A stretch of DNA of 64,000 nt. Origin: DATJGR01 sp041739525 (lineage in GTDB: Bacteria; Pseudomonadota; Gammaproteobacteria; Pseudomonadales; Azotimanducaceae). Of the stretch, positions 34,271 to 43,265 are shown piece after piece. The DNA lies in NCBI GenBank assembly GCA_041739525.1, contig JBGSNQ010000103.1, positions 49,785 through 113,784 on the forward strand, in the 5' to 3' direction. The number at the start of each line of letters is the position of its first letter. The stretch's first letter is position 1. Below the pieces are notes generated by a model. That model made no database searches, was not told the origin of the DNA, and saw nothing but the letters and a program-made list of their open reading frames with translations. The translations under genes were made by a program, and so were the position numbers.

Positions 34271-35077
34271 GTGCTCGACGCGCTCGCACTCTACGGACGA
34301 ATGATCGGCTTATCGATCCGCGCGCAGATGCAGTATCGCGCGTCGTTTCTGATGATGTCGGTCGGACACTTCATCACCACCGGCGTGGAAATGGTGGGCA
34401 TCTGGGCGTTGTTCGAACGGTTCGGCAATCTGCTGCCGTGGACCCTGCCGCAAGTCGCGTTCTTTTACGGCGTGGTGAACATCAGTTTCGCGTTCACAGA
34501 TGCGCTAGCGCGCGGCTTCGACCTGTTCGGGGCGCAGTTCATAAAGACCGGCAACTTCGATCGTGTGCTTTTGCGACCGCGCAGCACGGTGCTGCAACTC
34601 GCCGGCCACGAGTTCACGCTGTTTCGCGTCGGCCGCTTGCTGCAGGGCGTGATCGTGCTGGTGTGGGCGTCTCAACAACTCGCGCTCGAATGGGACATGG
34701 CGCGCGTTGCACTGCTGGTTTTCACCATGCTGGCGACGTTCGTGTTCTTCTATGGACTGATCATCCTAGGTGCGGTGATGTCGTTCTGGACCACGGAGTC
34801 TCTGGAGATCATGAACACCCTCACCTACGGCGGCGTCGAGACGGCGCAATATCCGATGGCAGTGTATCAAAAGTACTTCCAGCGCTTCTTCACCTTTGTG
34901 GTTCCGTTGGCGATGGTGACTTACTTTCCGATCGTGGCGCTGCTCGATATCCCCGATCCGCTCGGAACCACGCGTGTGTGGCAGATGATTGCGCCGACCG
35001 CCGGTTTCGTCTTCTTCGGCGCCAGCTTGCTGATGTGGCGCGTTGGCGTTCGCCACTACACGTCTACCGGTTCGTGA
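34271..35077 (+). CDS. ABC-2 type permease (COG3694-like)
   Basis: A 268-residue second permease with FGAQFIKTGNFDRVLLRPRS and VYQKYFQRFFTFVVPLAMV, typical of the paired permeases of this ABC-2 exporter class. It has six hydrophobic segments and starts with GTG one base after the preceding permease. Both permeases probably form a heterodimer with two copies of the ATPase. No substrate can be inferred. Confidence 0.9.
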   Translation: MLDALALYGRMIGLSIRAQMQYRASFLMMSVGHFITTGVEMVGIWALFERFGNLLPWTLPQVAFFYGVVNISFAFTDALARGFDLFGAQFIKTGNFDRVLLRPRSTVLQLAGHEFTLFRVGRLLQGVIVLVWASQQLALEWDMARVALLVFTMLATFVFFYGLIILGAVMSFWTTESLEIMNTLTYGGVETAQYPMAVYQKYFQRFFTFVVPLAMVTYFPIVALLDIPDPLGTTRVWQMIAPTAGFVFFGASLLMWRVGVRHYTSTGS

Positions 35078-35135
35078 TGGCACAGTGATGCGTACTAGCG
35101 TGCTACGCTCGCCAACTTCGCGTAGGAGCCTTCCA

Positions 35136-35900
35136 ATGAGCAGATACATCAGTATTACGCAGGCGCGCGGCGCATCCGGATTGCGGATGGCATGTCTGCG
35201 TGGCGTGCCGAGCCCGTGGACCGAAGCTGCGAAGGGTATCTTTCATGTGAAGGGCCTGCCATGCCAATACGCCGCGCAGAGCAAGGAAGATCCCGACAAC
35301 GCGCTGGTCGCATGGGCCGGCGAGGTGGGCGTGCCGGTGGTGGCGTTCGAGAACGAAAAGCTGCGCACCGGCTGGGCGGAAATCCTGTTGCTGGCGGAAC
35401 GGCTGAAGCCGGAACCGGCGTTGATTCCGGCACGCGCCGAAGACCGCGCAATGTTGTTCGGCCTCGCACACGAGATCTGCGGCGAAATGGGGTTCGGCTG
35501 GGCGTATCGGCTGCTGATGATCCAGCAATCGCTCGGCCACAACAGCGAGACGGGTTTCCCGTCGAACATCGCAAACTATCTGGCGGGCAAATACGGCCTC
35601 AACCCGTCCCACGCGAAAGTTGCGAAGGCGCGGGTGCTCGATCTGCTGCGGATGTTCTCGGAGCGGATCGCCGGAAAACGCTATCTGCTCGGCAACTCGC
35701 TCAGCGCGCTCGACATCTACTGGGCGACGTTCGCGAACCTGATAATGCCGCTGCCTGAAGCGCAGCTACCCGCGGTACCGATGATCCGCGCGGCGTACAC
35801 CTGCCACGACACCGACATTCTCGGCGCAGTGTCGGATGAGTTGCGCGCGCTGCAACATCGCATTTACGAAACTCACCTGGAACTACCGGTTCCACTCTAA
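35136..35900 (+). CDS. Glutathione S-transferase-like protein
   Basis: A 254-residue protein with a GST-like helical C-terminal domain (KRYLLGNSLSALDIYWATFANL and MFSERIAGK) and an N-terminal thioredoxin-like part (VKGLPCQYAAQ, VPVVAFENEKLRTGWAEIL). The usual ordered GST binding residues are not obvious in the N-terminal part, so catalytic function is uncertain. I took the ATG giving MSRYISIT, which follows GTAGGAG. It begins 58 bases after the exporter and ends 39 bases before the next gene, which has its own ribosome site. Confidence 0.72.
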   Translation: MSRYISITQARGASGLRMACLRGVPSPWTEAAKGIFHVKGLPCQYAAQSKEDPDNALVAWAGEVGVPVVAFENEKLRTGWAEILLLAERLKPEPALIPARAEDRAMLFGLAHEICGEMGFGWAYRLLMIQQSLGHNSETGFPSNIANYLAGKYGLNPSHAKVAKARVLDLLRMFSERIAGKRYLLGNSLSALDIYWATFANLIMPLPEAQLPAVPMIRAAYTCHDTDILGAVSDELRALQHRIYETHLELPVPL

Positions 35901-35939
35901 CGATTCACTCGCCTAACAAATCAAGAAGGGGGATCAGAC

Positions 35940-36878
35940 GTGCTGTTCAAGAATCGCGTTACGGAAATGCTGGGCGTCGAAATTCCGGTCGTTCAGGCAC
36001 CGATGGGCTGGATTGCGCGTTCGCAACTCGCGTCCGCCGTTTCGAATGCAGGCGGGCTCGGCATCATCGAAACGTCGTCGGGTGAACTCGACGCGATTCG
36101 TGAAGAGATCAGGAAGATGCGCCAGCTCACGTCCAAACCATTCGGCGTGAACATCGCGCAGGCGTTCGTGCGCGATCCGAGCATTGCGCAGTTCATTATC
36201 GATCAAGGCATCAAGTTCGTGACCACCTCCGCCGGCAGCCCGGAACGCTACACGGAACAGTTGAAGCGGGCGGGTCTTACGGTATTCCACGTGGTGCCGA
36301 GCCTGTCTGCCGCATTGAAGGCCGTCGAATGCGGAGTTGACGGCCTGATCGTGGAAGGCGGCGAAGGCGGCGGCTTCAAGAACCCGCGCGACGTCTCGAC
36401 GATGGTGCTGCTGCCGCTGGTGCGCTCGAAGGTATCGGTGCCGATCATCGCGGCCGGCGGCTTCGTAGACGGCGCGAGCATGGTCGCGGCCTTCGCGCTG
36501 GGTGCGGAAGGTGTGCAACTCGGCACGCGAATGGTGTCGTCGAAGGAATCGCCGGTGCACGACAACTGGAAGAACGCGATCGTGAACGCGAAGGAAACCG
36601 ACACCGTGTTCCTCAACCGGTTCCACTCACCCGCATTGCGAGCGTTACGCACCGAACGCACGACGCGCCTCGAGAAGAACCCCGAAGTCAACGCAATGAC
36701 GGAGTTTGGCACTGCGCGCGACCTCTACTTCGGCGGCAACATGGAAGCGGCGATTCCGCTGACAGGTCAGGTGGCGGGCCGCATCGACTCGGTACGGCCG
36801 GTGGCGGAGATCATCGCGGAGATCCGCGAGGAGTTTCGCAGCGTCGTGCGGAACCTGGCTCGTCAGTACCCGGGTTGA
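35940..36878 (+). CDS. Nitronate monooxygenase-like flavoprotein
   Basis: A 312-residue TIM-barrel FMN protein of the nitronate monooxygenase/2-nitropropane dioxygenase and enoyl-ACP reductase II group: VQAPMGWIARSQLASAVSNAG, GLIVEGGEGGGF (phosphate-binding loop), PIIAAGGFVDGASM and GAEGVQLGTRMV. These are the FMN-binding segments. The start is GTG after AAGGGGG. Other family members handle alkyl nitronates or acyl-CoA; no nearby gene fixes the choice. Confidence 0.9.
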   Translation: MLFKNRVTEMLGVEIPVVQAPMGWIARSQLASAVSNAGGLGIIETSSGELDAIREEIRKMRQLTSKPFGVNIAQAFVRDPSIAQFIIDQGIKFVTTSAGSPERYTEQLKRAGLTVFHVVPSLSAALKAVECGVDGLIVEGGEGGGFKNPRDVSTMVLLPLVRSKVSVPIIAAGGFVDGASMVAAFALGAEGVQLGTRMVSSKESPVHDNWKNAIVNAKETDTVFLNRFHSPALRALRTERTTRLEKNPEVNAMTEFGTARDLYFGGNMEAAIPLTGQVAGRIDSVRPVAEIIAEIREEFRSVVRNLARQYPG

Positions 36879-36889
36879 TTGCTATTCGT

Positions 36890-38224
36890 TCAGCGCTCGA
36901 ATTGGAGCGCCATTGCCGGTTCGTCAGTCAGGAAAGCGCCGTCTCGATACAGCAGCTTGCCGTTGACGAACGTGGCGCGCACTCGGGAGCGGAACACGAA
37001 CCCGGCGAAGGGCGTCCAGCCGCACTTGGAATACACCGGTTCGTTGTTCACCTCAGTGAAGGCGTTGGGATCGATCAGCGTGAGGTCGGCCCGATAGCCT
37101 TCTCGAAGGTAGCCGCGCTCGGCCACCTGGAACAGCCGAGCCGGGGCGTGCGACGTCTTCTCCACCACTTGCTCGATCGTCAGCCGACCAGCGTGCACGT
37201 GTTCGAGCAGCGACAACAGCACGTGCTGCACGAGAGGTAATCCGGACGGCGCCTCGGAGTATTTGCGCGCCTTCTCTTCCTTCGTATGCGGTGCGTGGTC
37301 GGTTGCGATCACGTCGATGCGGCCGTCGTTCAGCGCGTCGAACAAAGCGTTGCGATCAGTCGCGCTTTTCACCGCCGGATTGCATTTGATGTCGTTGCCT
37401 TTCGTTGCATACCACGTGTCGTCGAAGAACAGATGGTGCGCGCACACCTCGGCGGTAACGCGCTTGCTCGGACTCGAGCCCGGTTCGAACAGCGACATTT
37501 CGCGCGCGGTGGTCAGGTGAAGAATGTGCAGACGCGTGCCGTGGCGCTTCGCGAGGCCCACTGCCATCGACGACGACCTGAAGCACGCATCCACGGAGCG
37601 GATGTTCGGATGCTCGGTCACCGGAATGTCGTCGCCGTAGCGCGCGCGTGCACGCGCTTCGTTCGCCTGAATCGTCGGCGTGTCTTCGCAATGCGTCGCG
37701 ATCAGCAGCGGTGTGCTCGAGAAAATGCCTTCGAGCGTGGTCGGGTTGTCGACCAGCATGTTGCCGGTGGACGCGCCCATGAACACCTTCACGCCGCACG
37801 CGAGCAGTGGATCGACGGCTTTTACGACTTCGAGGTTGTCGTTCGTCGCGCCGAGGTAGAAGCCGTAGTTCGCGAGCGACACGCGTGCTGCACGCGTATG
37901 TTTGTCGCGCAACGCCGCGTGCGTGATCGTTTGCGGGTTGCAGTTGGGCATTTCCATGTAGCTGGTGACGCCGCCGGCAATCGCGGCTTTCGATTCGGTG
38001 GCGATGGTGCCCTTGTGCTCGAACCCGGGCTCTCTGAAATGCACCTGGTCGTCGATCATCCCCGGAATCAAGTACGCGCCGTTCGCGTCGATCTCGCTTG
38101 CGCCGGTCGGTGTCGCGATGCGTGCGGCAACGGTGTCGATGCGGCCGTCGCGGATCTTCAGATCACCCTCGGTGACGTTGCCTTCGTTGACGATGCGCGC
38201 GTTCTTGATGACGGTGATGGACAT
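36890..38224 (-). CDS. Dihydroorotase-like amidohydrolase with an altered metal motif
   Basis: A 444-residue cyclic amidohydrolase that looks like a dihydroorotase: IPGMIDDQVHFREPGFEHK, GGVTSYMEMPNCNP, GVKVFMGASTGNML and DVIATDHAPHTKEEKA. The first metal pair, normally HxH, reads QVH (Q60, H62), so one metal-binding His is missing; the arginine after it and the ATDHAPH segment are kept. This variant occurs in a known group of proteobacterial dihydroorotase homologues. Pyrimidine ring closure is likely but not certain. The ATG is taken at 38224; longer readings pass through the 23-bp tandem repeats. Confidence 0.82.
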   Translation of the reverse strand: MSITVIKNARIVNEGNVTEGDLKIRDGRIDTVAARIATPTGASEIDANGAYLIPGMIDDQVHFREPGFEHKGTIATESKAAIAGGVTSYMEMPNCNPQTITHAALRDKHTRAARVSLANYGFYLGATNDNLEVVKAVDPLLACGVKVFMGASTGNMLVDNPTTLEGIFSSTPLLIATHCEDTPTIQANEARARARYGDDIPVTEHPNIRSVDACFRSSSMAVGLAKRHGTRLHILHLTTAREMSLFEPGSSPSKRVTAEVCAHHLFFDDTWYATKGNDIKCNPAVKSATDRNALFDALNDGRIDVIATDHAPHTKEEKARKYSEAPSGLPLVQHVLLSLLEHVHAGRLTIEQVVEKTSHAPARLFQVAERGYLREGYRADLTLIDPNAFTEVNNEPVYSKCGWTPFAGFVFRSRVRATFVNGKLLYRDGAFLTDEPAMALQFER

Positions 38225-38271
38225 GGCGGACTTGCGGGTGTGATGCCGCATTCTCGCACGGTGAGAACTAT

Positions 38272-38363
38272 CGGACGACCCGGGAGTCCGCCCTCGGACG
38301 ACCCGCGAGTCCGTCTTCGGACGTCCCGCGAGTCCGTCTTCGGACGACCCGCGAGGCCGATCT
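38272..38363. repeat. Four tandem 23-bp repeats with internal dyad symmetry
   Basis: Four head-to-tail copies, each 23 bases, begin at 38272, 38295, 38318 and 38341; copy two reads CGGACGACCCGCGAGTCCG then TCTT. They differ at one to five positions. Each holds a short stem (CGGAC ... GTCCG) that could fold, so the array could give several small hairpins in either RNA. It sits 48 bases upstream of the dihydroorotase-like start and 87 bases before the Cys-rich protein, in the shared divergent region. Confidence 0.9.
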
Positions 38364-38449
38364 CGCGCGTTCGCAATCGTGCCGGACGCCTGCGAACCCA
38401 CTCCGGCAATCGATAGGGTGTTCGACATCGCTGTCGGAGGTGTCGAACC

Positions 38450-38785
38450 ATGTCGAAAGTGTGGTCGTGTCTGGTTGGGTTGGCGTTTGTATGCGTCGGC
38501 GGCGTTGCGTCGGCGAACTGCGCGTGCCAGTGCATCGAAGGTGTCGCGCGCACTCTGTGCACCACGGTCGACGAAGCGCAGGCGAATCCGAACGCTTGCG
38601 GCGGCGTTGCGCAAAAAGTCGCGTGCGATGTCGCGCCGCCGTCCGCCGACGCACCGCAACGTTATGAACCTCCTCAAGGCGCGACCGATTGCCGCGGCGC
38701 GCGTCTGTGGGATCCGCATACGCACGGCTACACGGTGGTTGCGAAGGTATGTGATCTCGCTCCGGTGGCACTGCCCGATGAATGA
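38450..38785 (+). CDS. Small secreted cysteine-rich protein
   Basis: A 111-residue protein with a signal peptide (MSKVWSCLVGLAFVCVGGVASA) and a mature part with eight cysteines (NCACQC, LC, ACGG, VACD, DCRG, VCDL), which suggests disulfide bonds formed by Dsb enzymes. No family is recognised. It lies between the 23-bp repeats and VapBC and has no obvious partner. Confidence 0.65.
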   Translation: MSKVWSCLVGLAFVCVGGVASANCACQCIEGVARTLCTTVDEAQANPNACGGVAQKVACDVAPPSADAPQRYEPPQGATDCRGARLWDPHTHGYTVVAKVCDLAPVALPDE

Positions 38786-38815
38786 GCGCGTTGTCCGTGC
38801 ATCTAAGGTAGGCAT

Positions 38816-39049
38816 ATGATGATGCCTGATATAGATGCATCGGGTAGGGATGTGAGAACCACTTTGAACATCGACGACGAGTTGTTGCAGCAAGCGATCG
38901 CGCTCACAGGCGTAAGTGAGAAGACGGCGCTGGTCCGCGACGGGCTGCGGGCTCTGATCGAGCGCGAAACCGCGCGCAGGCTGGAGAAGCTGGGTGGAAG
39001 CGACCCCGGCGCGAAAGCGCCTCGGCGTCGCCGCACCGCGGAGCATTGA
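38816..39049 (+). CDS. vapB: VapB-family antitoxin
   Basis: A 77-residue protein with an N-terminal ribbon-helix-helix-like region (RTTLNIDDELLQQAIALTG, SEKTALVRDGLRALIERE) and a basic C-terminus (KAPRRRR). It matches antitoxins that bind and block VapC. The start is the first of three ATG codons after AAGGTAGG. Its stop overlaps the toxin ATG by one base, and coupled translation of antitoxin and toxin is typical. Confidence 0.88.
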   Translation: MMMPDIDASGRDVRTTLNIDDELLQQAIALTGVSEKTALVRDGLRALIERETARRLEKLGGSDPGAKAPRRRRTAEH

Positions 39050-39402
39050 TGGTTCTGGTGGATACGTCCGTCTGGATCGATCACCTGCGGACGCGCGACG
39101 AGCGAATGGCGGCACACCTGCAGCGGTCCGAGGTCATCGTGCATCCGTTTGTCGTCGGCGAGATGGCGCTTGGAAGACTGCGTCGACGCGACGAGGTCGT
39201 TCTGCTTCTTTCGCGCATGCCGCAGGCGCCGGTCGCGTCGCACTCCGAGGTGCTCGCGCTCATCGAGGGACGCGCGTTGAGTGGAAAGGGAATCGGCTAT
39301 GTCGATACCCATTTGCTCGCGTCGGCACTGCTTGCGGGGGCAGTGCTGTGGACCCACGACAAGCACCTCTATGCGATCGCCGCATCACTCGGAATTGCAT
39401 GA
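39049..39402 (+). CDS. vapC: VapC-family PIN-domain toxin
   Basis: A 117-residue PIN-domain ribonuclease: VDTSVWIDHL (D5), the conserved Glu in VGEMALGRL (E38), GYVDTHLLASALLAGA and the C-terminal THDKHL Asp. The acidic residues bind metal for RNA cleavage; VapC toxins usually cut tRNA or rRNA. It is coupled to the antitoxin gene, so this is a type II toxin-antitoxin pair on the chromosome. Confidence 0.92.
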   Translation: MVLVDTSVWIDHLRTRDERMAAHLQRSEVIVHPFVVGEMALGRLRRRDEVVLLLSRMPQAPVASHSEVLALIEGRALSGKGIGYVDTHLLASALLAGAVLWTHDKHLYAIAASLGIA

Positions 39403-39462
39403 GCATGTGGTTGGAATTCCACTGCTGCGGTAGATTCGCCTCAGCAGGGGAGGTTTATCGCA

Positions 39463-40647
39463 ATGAACGTCGATCCGATCATTTCCGCAGATGGCCATGT
39501 CAGCGAATCGCCCGACATGTGGGAACGAATTCCTGAACAGTTTCGCAGTGTCGCGATGACACGCGTAAAACGCCGCGACGACGGATTCGTCACCCTGACT
39601 CTAATGGGCAACGACATCGTCGTGCCGCCGCCGGCCGTCGAGATGGACGATGAGTTGCGGTCCAAGGAATTCCGCAGCGATCCGACCGGCGGCCGCGATC
39701 TGGCGGTGCGCACGCAGAAGCAGCTGCTCGACGGCGTGCACGCGGAGGTCGTGTTCCCCAACACATTGCTGTGCCTCGGCAACCGCCCGGAGGTCGACCT
39801 GAACCTGGCCGTCTCCAAGGCATACAACGACTGGGTTTACGAAGTGTTCGCGCCGGAACCCGAGCGATACATCGCGGCCGCGTTCGTACCGGTCGACGAC
39901 ATTGCGGTAGCGGTTCAGGAAGCAGAGCGCTGCATACACAAAGGTTTCCGCACGCTGATGTTGCCGTGCTCGTATCCATGGCGTCCGTACGACCGGCCCG
40001 AGTACGCGCCCTTGTGGTCGCTGATCGAAGAAGCCGGCGTCGTGCTGAACTTTCACGTGTTCACAGGCAACGTCTTCTTCGGCACCGACTTCGCGTCGGT
40101 GGACGGGATGAGCGTGGAGGAATTCGCGATGCGCCGCGAATCCGCTGCCGTGACGCAGGACCGGATGGAGCGGCTGTCGACCACCGTCATCGGCATGGCC
40201 GCGGGAATGGGGCCGATCGTGCACCTCACCGGCGGCGGCGTGCTCGAGCGCCATCCGAACCTCAAGTTCGTGATCACCGAAGCCGAAGCGGGATGGCTGG
40301 GGTGGACGCTCTATGCGATGGACGCGATGCAGCATCGGCGTCGGCTGGGATTGAACACGTTGAAAATGCGCGCCAGCGATTACTTCCGCCGGCAAGGCGC
40401 GGTGACGATCACCGACGACCCGATCGCGTTGAACAATCTCGAGATCACGGGTACCGAATGCATCATGTGGGGCAACGACTATCCGCACGACGAAGGTACG
40501 TATCCCGCGAGCCAGGTTCACCGGAATGCCATCGTAGCCGCAACCACGCCTGCGGAAGCCCGGGCGATCTTTGCCGGCAATGCGGCACGCATCTACGGCT
40601 TCGATCTGAACGCGATTTCGAAGAGCATCGATTCGATCGCGGCCTGA
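39463..40647 (+). CDS. Amidohydrolase (COG2159, ACMSD-like TIM barrel)
   Basis: A 394-residue metal-dependent hydrolase: IISADGHVSESPDMW carries a DxH metal-binding segment, LVLNFHVFTG-like regions and a second His-rich segment (PIVHLTGGGVLERHPNLKF) follow, and GNDYPHDEGTYP holds the C-terminal Asp/His. Relatives decarboxylate or hydrolyse aromatic and heterocyclic acids. No TM segment or signal is visible. The next gene cluster encodes a glycolate oxidase, 64 bases downstream, which does not identify its substrate. Confidence 0.85.
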   Translation: MNVDPIISADGHVSESPDMWERIPEQFRSVAMTRVKRRDDGFVTLTLMGNDIVVPPPAVEMDDELRSKEFRSDPTGGRDLAVRTQKQLLDGVHAEVVFPNTLLCLGNRPEVDLNLAVSKAYNDWVYEVFAPEPERYIAAAFVPVDDIAVAVQEAERCIHKGFRTLMLPCSYPWRPYDRPEYAPLWSLIEEAGVVLNFHVFTGNVFFGTDFASVDGMSVEEFAMRRESAAVTQDRMERLSTTVIGMAAGMGPIVHLTGGGVLERHPNLKFVITEAEAGWLGWTLYAMDAMQHRRRLGLNTLKMRASDYFRRQGAVTITDDPIALNNLEITGTECIMWGNDYPHDEGTYPASQVHRNAIVAATTPAEARAIFAGNAARIYGFDLNAISKSIDSIAA

Positions 40648-40711
40648 GTCGAGCAGGAGCGCGTCACATGGTTGGCGCGCTTCAGAGGTCGAGTGCTAGA
40701 GTCGCCGCACC

Positions 40712-42181
40712 GTGAATGCAGTAGTCGCCAACGATTCCTCTGTGGTGAAGCAGTTGCAGGCGATTCTGCCCGCACACTGCGTCATCACAGATCCGCGCGC
40801 GAAAAAGCCCTTCGAAACCGACGGGTTGACGGCGGTGAAGCAAATGCCGTGGGTCGTGGTGTTGCCGGAAACCGTCGAGCAGGTGCGATCGGTGTTGCGC
40901 GTGTGTCGCGAGAATCGCGTGCCGGTGGTCCCGCGTGGTGCCGGCACGGGTTTGTCCGGCGGTGCGCGTCCATCTTCCGATGGCGTGCTGCTCGGTCTGT
41001 CGAAACTGTCGCGCATCATCGAGATCGATCCCGATAACCGGATCGCGCGCGTCGAACCCGGCGTGCGCAATCTGGCCATCTCTGAAGCAGCGGCGCATCA
41101 CGGTCTTTACTACGCGCCCGATCCGTCGTCGCAGATTGCGTGCAGCATCGGCGGCAACGTCGCCGAGAATTCCGGCGGCGTGCACTGCCTCAAGTACGGG
41201 CTCACCGTGCACAACGTGCTAGGGCTCAAGGTGCTGACGCTCGAAGGTGACGAACTCACGATCGGCGGCGCCACGCTCGACAGCCCGGGTTACGACCTGC
41301 TGGCGCTGTTCACGGGCTCCGAAGGAATGCTCGGCATCGTCACTGAAGTCACCGTACGTCTGCTGCCGATTCCGGCCACCAAACGTCTGATGCTCGCGGC
41401 GTTCGCGAGTCTCGAAGCGGCAGCGGGCACGGTCGGCCGGATCATCGCGAGCGGCATCATTCCCGCAGGGCTCGAGATGATGGACGCGCGTGCGATCGCC
41501 GCGGCAGAGGCGTTCGTCGGCGCGGGTTATCCCACGGACGCGGCGGCCATTCTGTTGTGCGAACTCGACGGCACGCACGACGAAGTGGAAGAGCAGAGCG
41601 CGCAGGTGCTGCGTGTGATGCGTACACAACAGGCGACTGAAGTACGCGCGTCGCGCGACGAAGCGGACCGCGAGCGTATGTGGCTGGGCCGCAAGGCTGC
41701 TTTCCCGGCCGTGGGTCGGCTCGCGCCGGACTACTACTGCATGGATGGCACGATTCCACGCGCGCGGCTGGCGGAAGTGTTGCGCGCCATTGAGAAGTTG
41801 TCGGAGCAGTACGGCCTGGCCGTGGCGAACGTGTTTCATGCGGGTGACGGCAATCTGCATCCGCTGATCCTGTACGACGCCAACGCAGCCGGCGAACTCG
41901 AACGCGCCGAAAAGATGGGCGGCGAAATACTCGCGCTATGCGTCGCTGTGGGCGGCACCGTCACCGGCGAACACGGGGTCGGCGTCGAGAAACTGGATTC
42001 CATGTGCGGGCAATTCGCGGCGCCGGAACTCGAGCAGTTCCATCGCCTCAAAGCGGCGTTCGATCCGCCTCGACTGATGAATCCCGGCAAGGCCGTGCCG
42101 ACGTTGGCACGTTGTGCCGAAGTGGGCGGCATGCACGTGCACAAAGGGAAGCTCGCGTTTCCCGAAATCGAGCGCTTCTGA
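40712..42181 (+). CDS. glcD: Glycolate oxidase FAD-binding subunit GlcD
   Basis: A 489-residue FAD protein with the vanillyl-alcohol-oxidase FAD-binding fold (PVVPRGAGTGLSGGARPSS, GNVAENSGGVHCLKYG) and a C-terminal domain with EHGVGVEKLDSM. It matches GlcD, which oxidises glycolate or lactate-type 2-hydroxyacids. The start is GTG. GlcE begins one base after its stop, and GlcF follows GlcE, so the three subunits are in order as in other bacteria. Confidence 0.94.
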   Translation: MNAVVANDSSVVKQLQAILPAHCVITDPRAKKPFETDGLTAVKQMPWVVVLPETVEQVRSVLRVCRENRVPVVPRGAGTGLSGGARPSSDGVLLGLSKLSRIIEIDPDNRIARVEPGVRNLAISEAAAHHGLYYAPDPSSQIACSIGGNVAENSGGVHCLKYGLTVHNVLGLKVLTLEGDELTIGGATLDSPGYDLLALFTGSEGMLGIVTEVTVRLLPIPATKRLMLAAFASLEAAAGTVGRIIASGIIPAGLEMMDARAIAAAEAFVGAGYPTDAAAILLCELDGTHDEVEEQSAQVLRVMRTQQATEVRASRDEADRERMWLGRKAAFPAVGRLAPDYYCMDGTIPRARLAEVLRAIEKLSEQYGLAVANVFHAGDGNLHPLILYDANAAGELERAEKMGGEILALCVAVGGTVTGEHGVGVEKLDSMCGQFAAPELEQFHRLKAAFDPPRLMNPGKAVPTLARCAEVGGMHVHKGKLAFPEIERF

Positions 42182-42182
42182 A

Positions 42183-43265
42183 GTGGCGCGCGATCGCGAC
42201 GATTCGGAACGACTGATTGCGGCTGTTGCCGCTGCGGCGGGCAACGAGCGGCCGCTGGTGATCTGTGGCCGTGGCAGCAAGACATTCCTGGCGCCGCCGG
42301 CGGTTGGAAGCATGCTGGCCGTTGGCGATCACAGCGGCGTGGTCGATTATCGTCACGATGAACTCGTGCTCACCGCGCGTGCCGGAACGCCATTGGTGGA
42401 ATTGCGCCGGATACTCGCATCGCAGGAGCAGATGCTGGCGTTCGATCCACCGATGTTTGCGGGCGACGGCAGTCTCGGCGGTGCGGTCGCCACCGGATTG
42501 TCCGGGCCCGGACGACCGTGGTACGGCGCGACACGCGACGCGGTGCTCGGCGTAACGCTGATCAACGGCCGCGCGGAGCGGCTGGTGTTCGGCGGACAGG
42601 TCATGAAGAACGTCGCCGGATACGACGTATCGCGGCTGATGACGGGCGCGTTCGGCACACTCGGCGTATTGCTCGACATCAGCGTCAAAGTTCTGCCGCG
42701 GCCGCATCACGAGGCAACGCGCGTGTTCGACGTCGATCGAGATACCGCGTTGGCAAACGTCACCGCGTGGGCGCGCACTCCGTTGCCGCTGTCGGCAACA
42801 TGTCACGTCGACGGCGTGCTGCACGTGCGGCTTTCGGGCACCGAAAAGGGCGTGCGCGCCGCCGCCGCGCAGGTCGGTGGAGACGATTTGCCGCACAGCG
42901 CGGACTTCTGGGACTCGGTACGAGATCAGACACATGCGTTTTTCAGTGTTGGACGTTGCTATCGGGTGGCGTTGCCGCCGGCGGCGACGTATCCCGCGAT
43001 TCCAGGCGATTGGCTCACTGAGTGGGCCGGTAGCCAGCGCTGGTTCCGAACCGACGCGACGCGCGAGCAGGTGGACCTTGCGGTGCGCCGCCTCGGCGGG
43101 TATGCGACGGAGTTCCGCGATCCTCGCGGGCCCCAACCCTTTGATAAAGGGGCGCTGAAGTACTATCGCCGCTTGAAGGACGCCTTCGATCCGAAGGCAA
43201 TCCTCAATCGCGGCAGACTGTTTCAGGAAATCGGTCAGGATGCGGTTACCGAGGCAAGCGTCTAG
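42183..43265 (+). CDS. glcE: Glycolate oxidase subunit GlcE
   Basis: A 360-residue second FAD-binding subunit: GRGSKTFLAPP, FAGDGSLGGAVATGLSGPGRPW and VMKNVAGYDVSRLM, the GlcE pattern. It begins with GTG one base after glcD, which fits tight coupling, and its stop overlaps the GTG of glcF by one base. GlcE is needed for an active complex. Confidence 0.93.
   Translation: MARDRDDSERLIAAVAAAAGNERPLVICGRGSKTFLAPPAVGSMLAVGDHSGVVDYRHDELVLTARAGTPLVELRRILASQEQMLAFDPPMFAGDGSLGGAVATGLSGPGRPWYGATRDAVLGVTLINGRAERLVFGGQVMKNVAGYDVSRLMTGAFGTLGVLLDISVKVLPRPHHEATRVFDVDRDTALANVTAWARTPLPLSATCHVDGVLHVRLSGTEKGVRAAAAQVGGDDLPHSADFWDSVRDQTHAFFSVGRCYRVALPPAATYPAIPGDWLTEWAGSQRWFRTDATREQVDLAVRRLGGYATEFRDPRGPQPFDKGALKYYRRLKDAFDPKAILNRGRLFQEIGQDAVTEASV

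Noticed and set aside
38272..38363. A CRISPR array
   Set aside because: The units abut with no spacers and no cas gene is present.
38225..39115. An upstream extension of the dihydroorotase-like frame to a total of 741 residues
   Set aside because: The extra part crosses the tandem repeats and runs opposite the Cys-rich and VapB genes; the conserved family start is at 38224.
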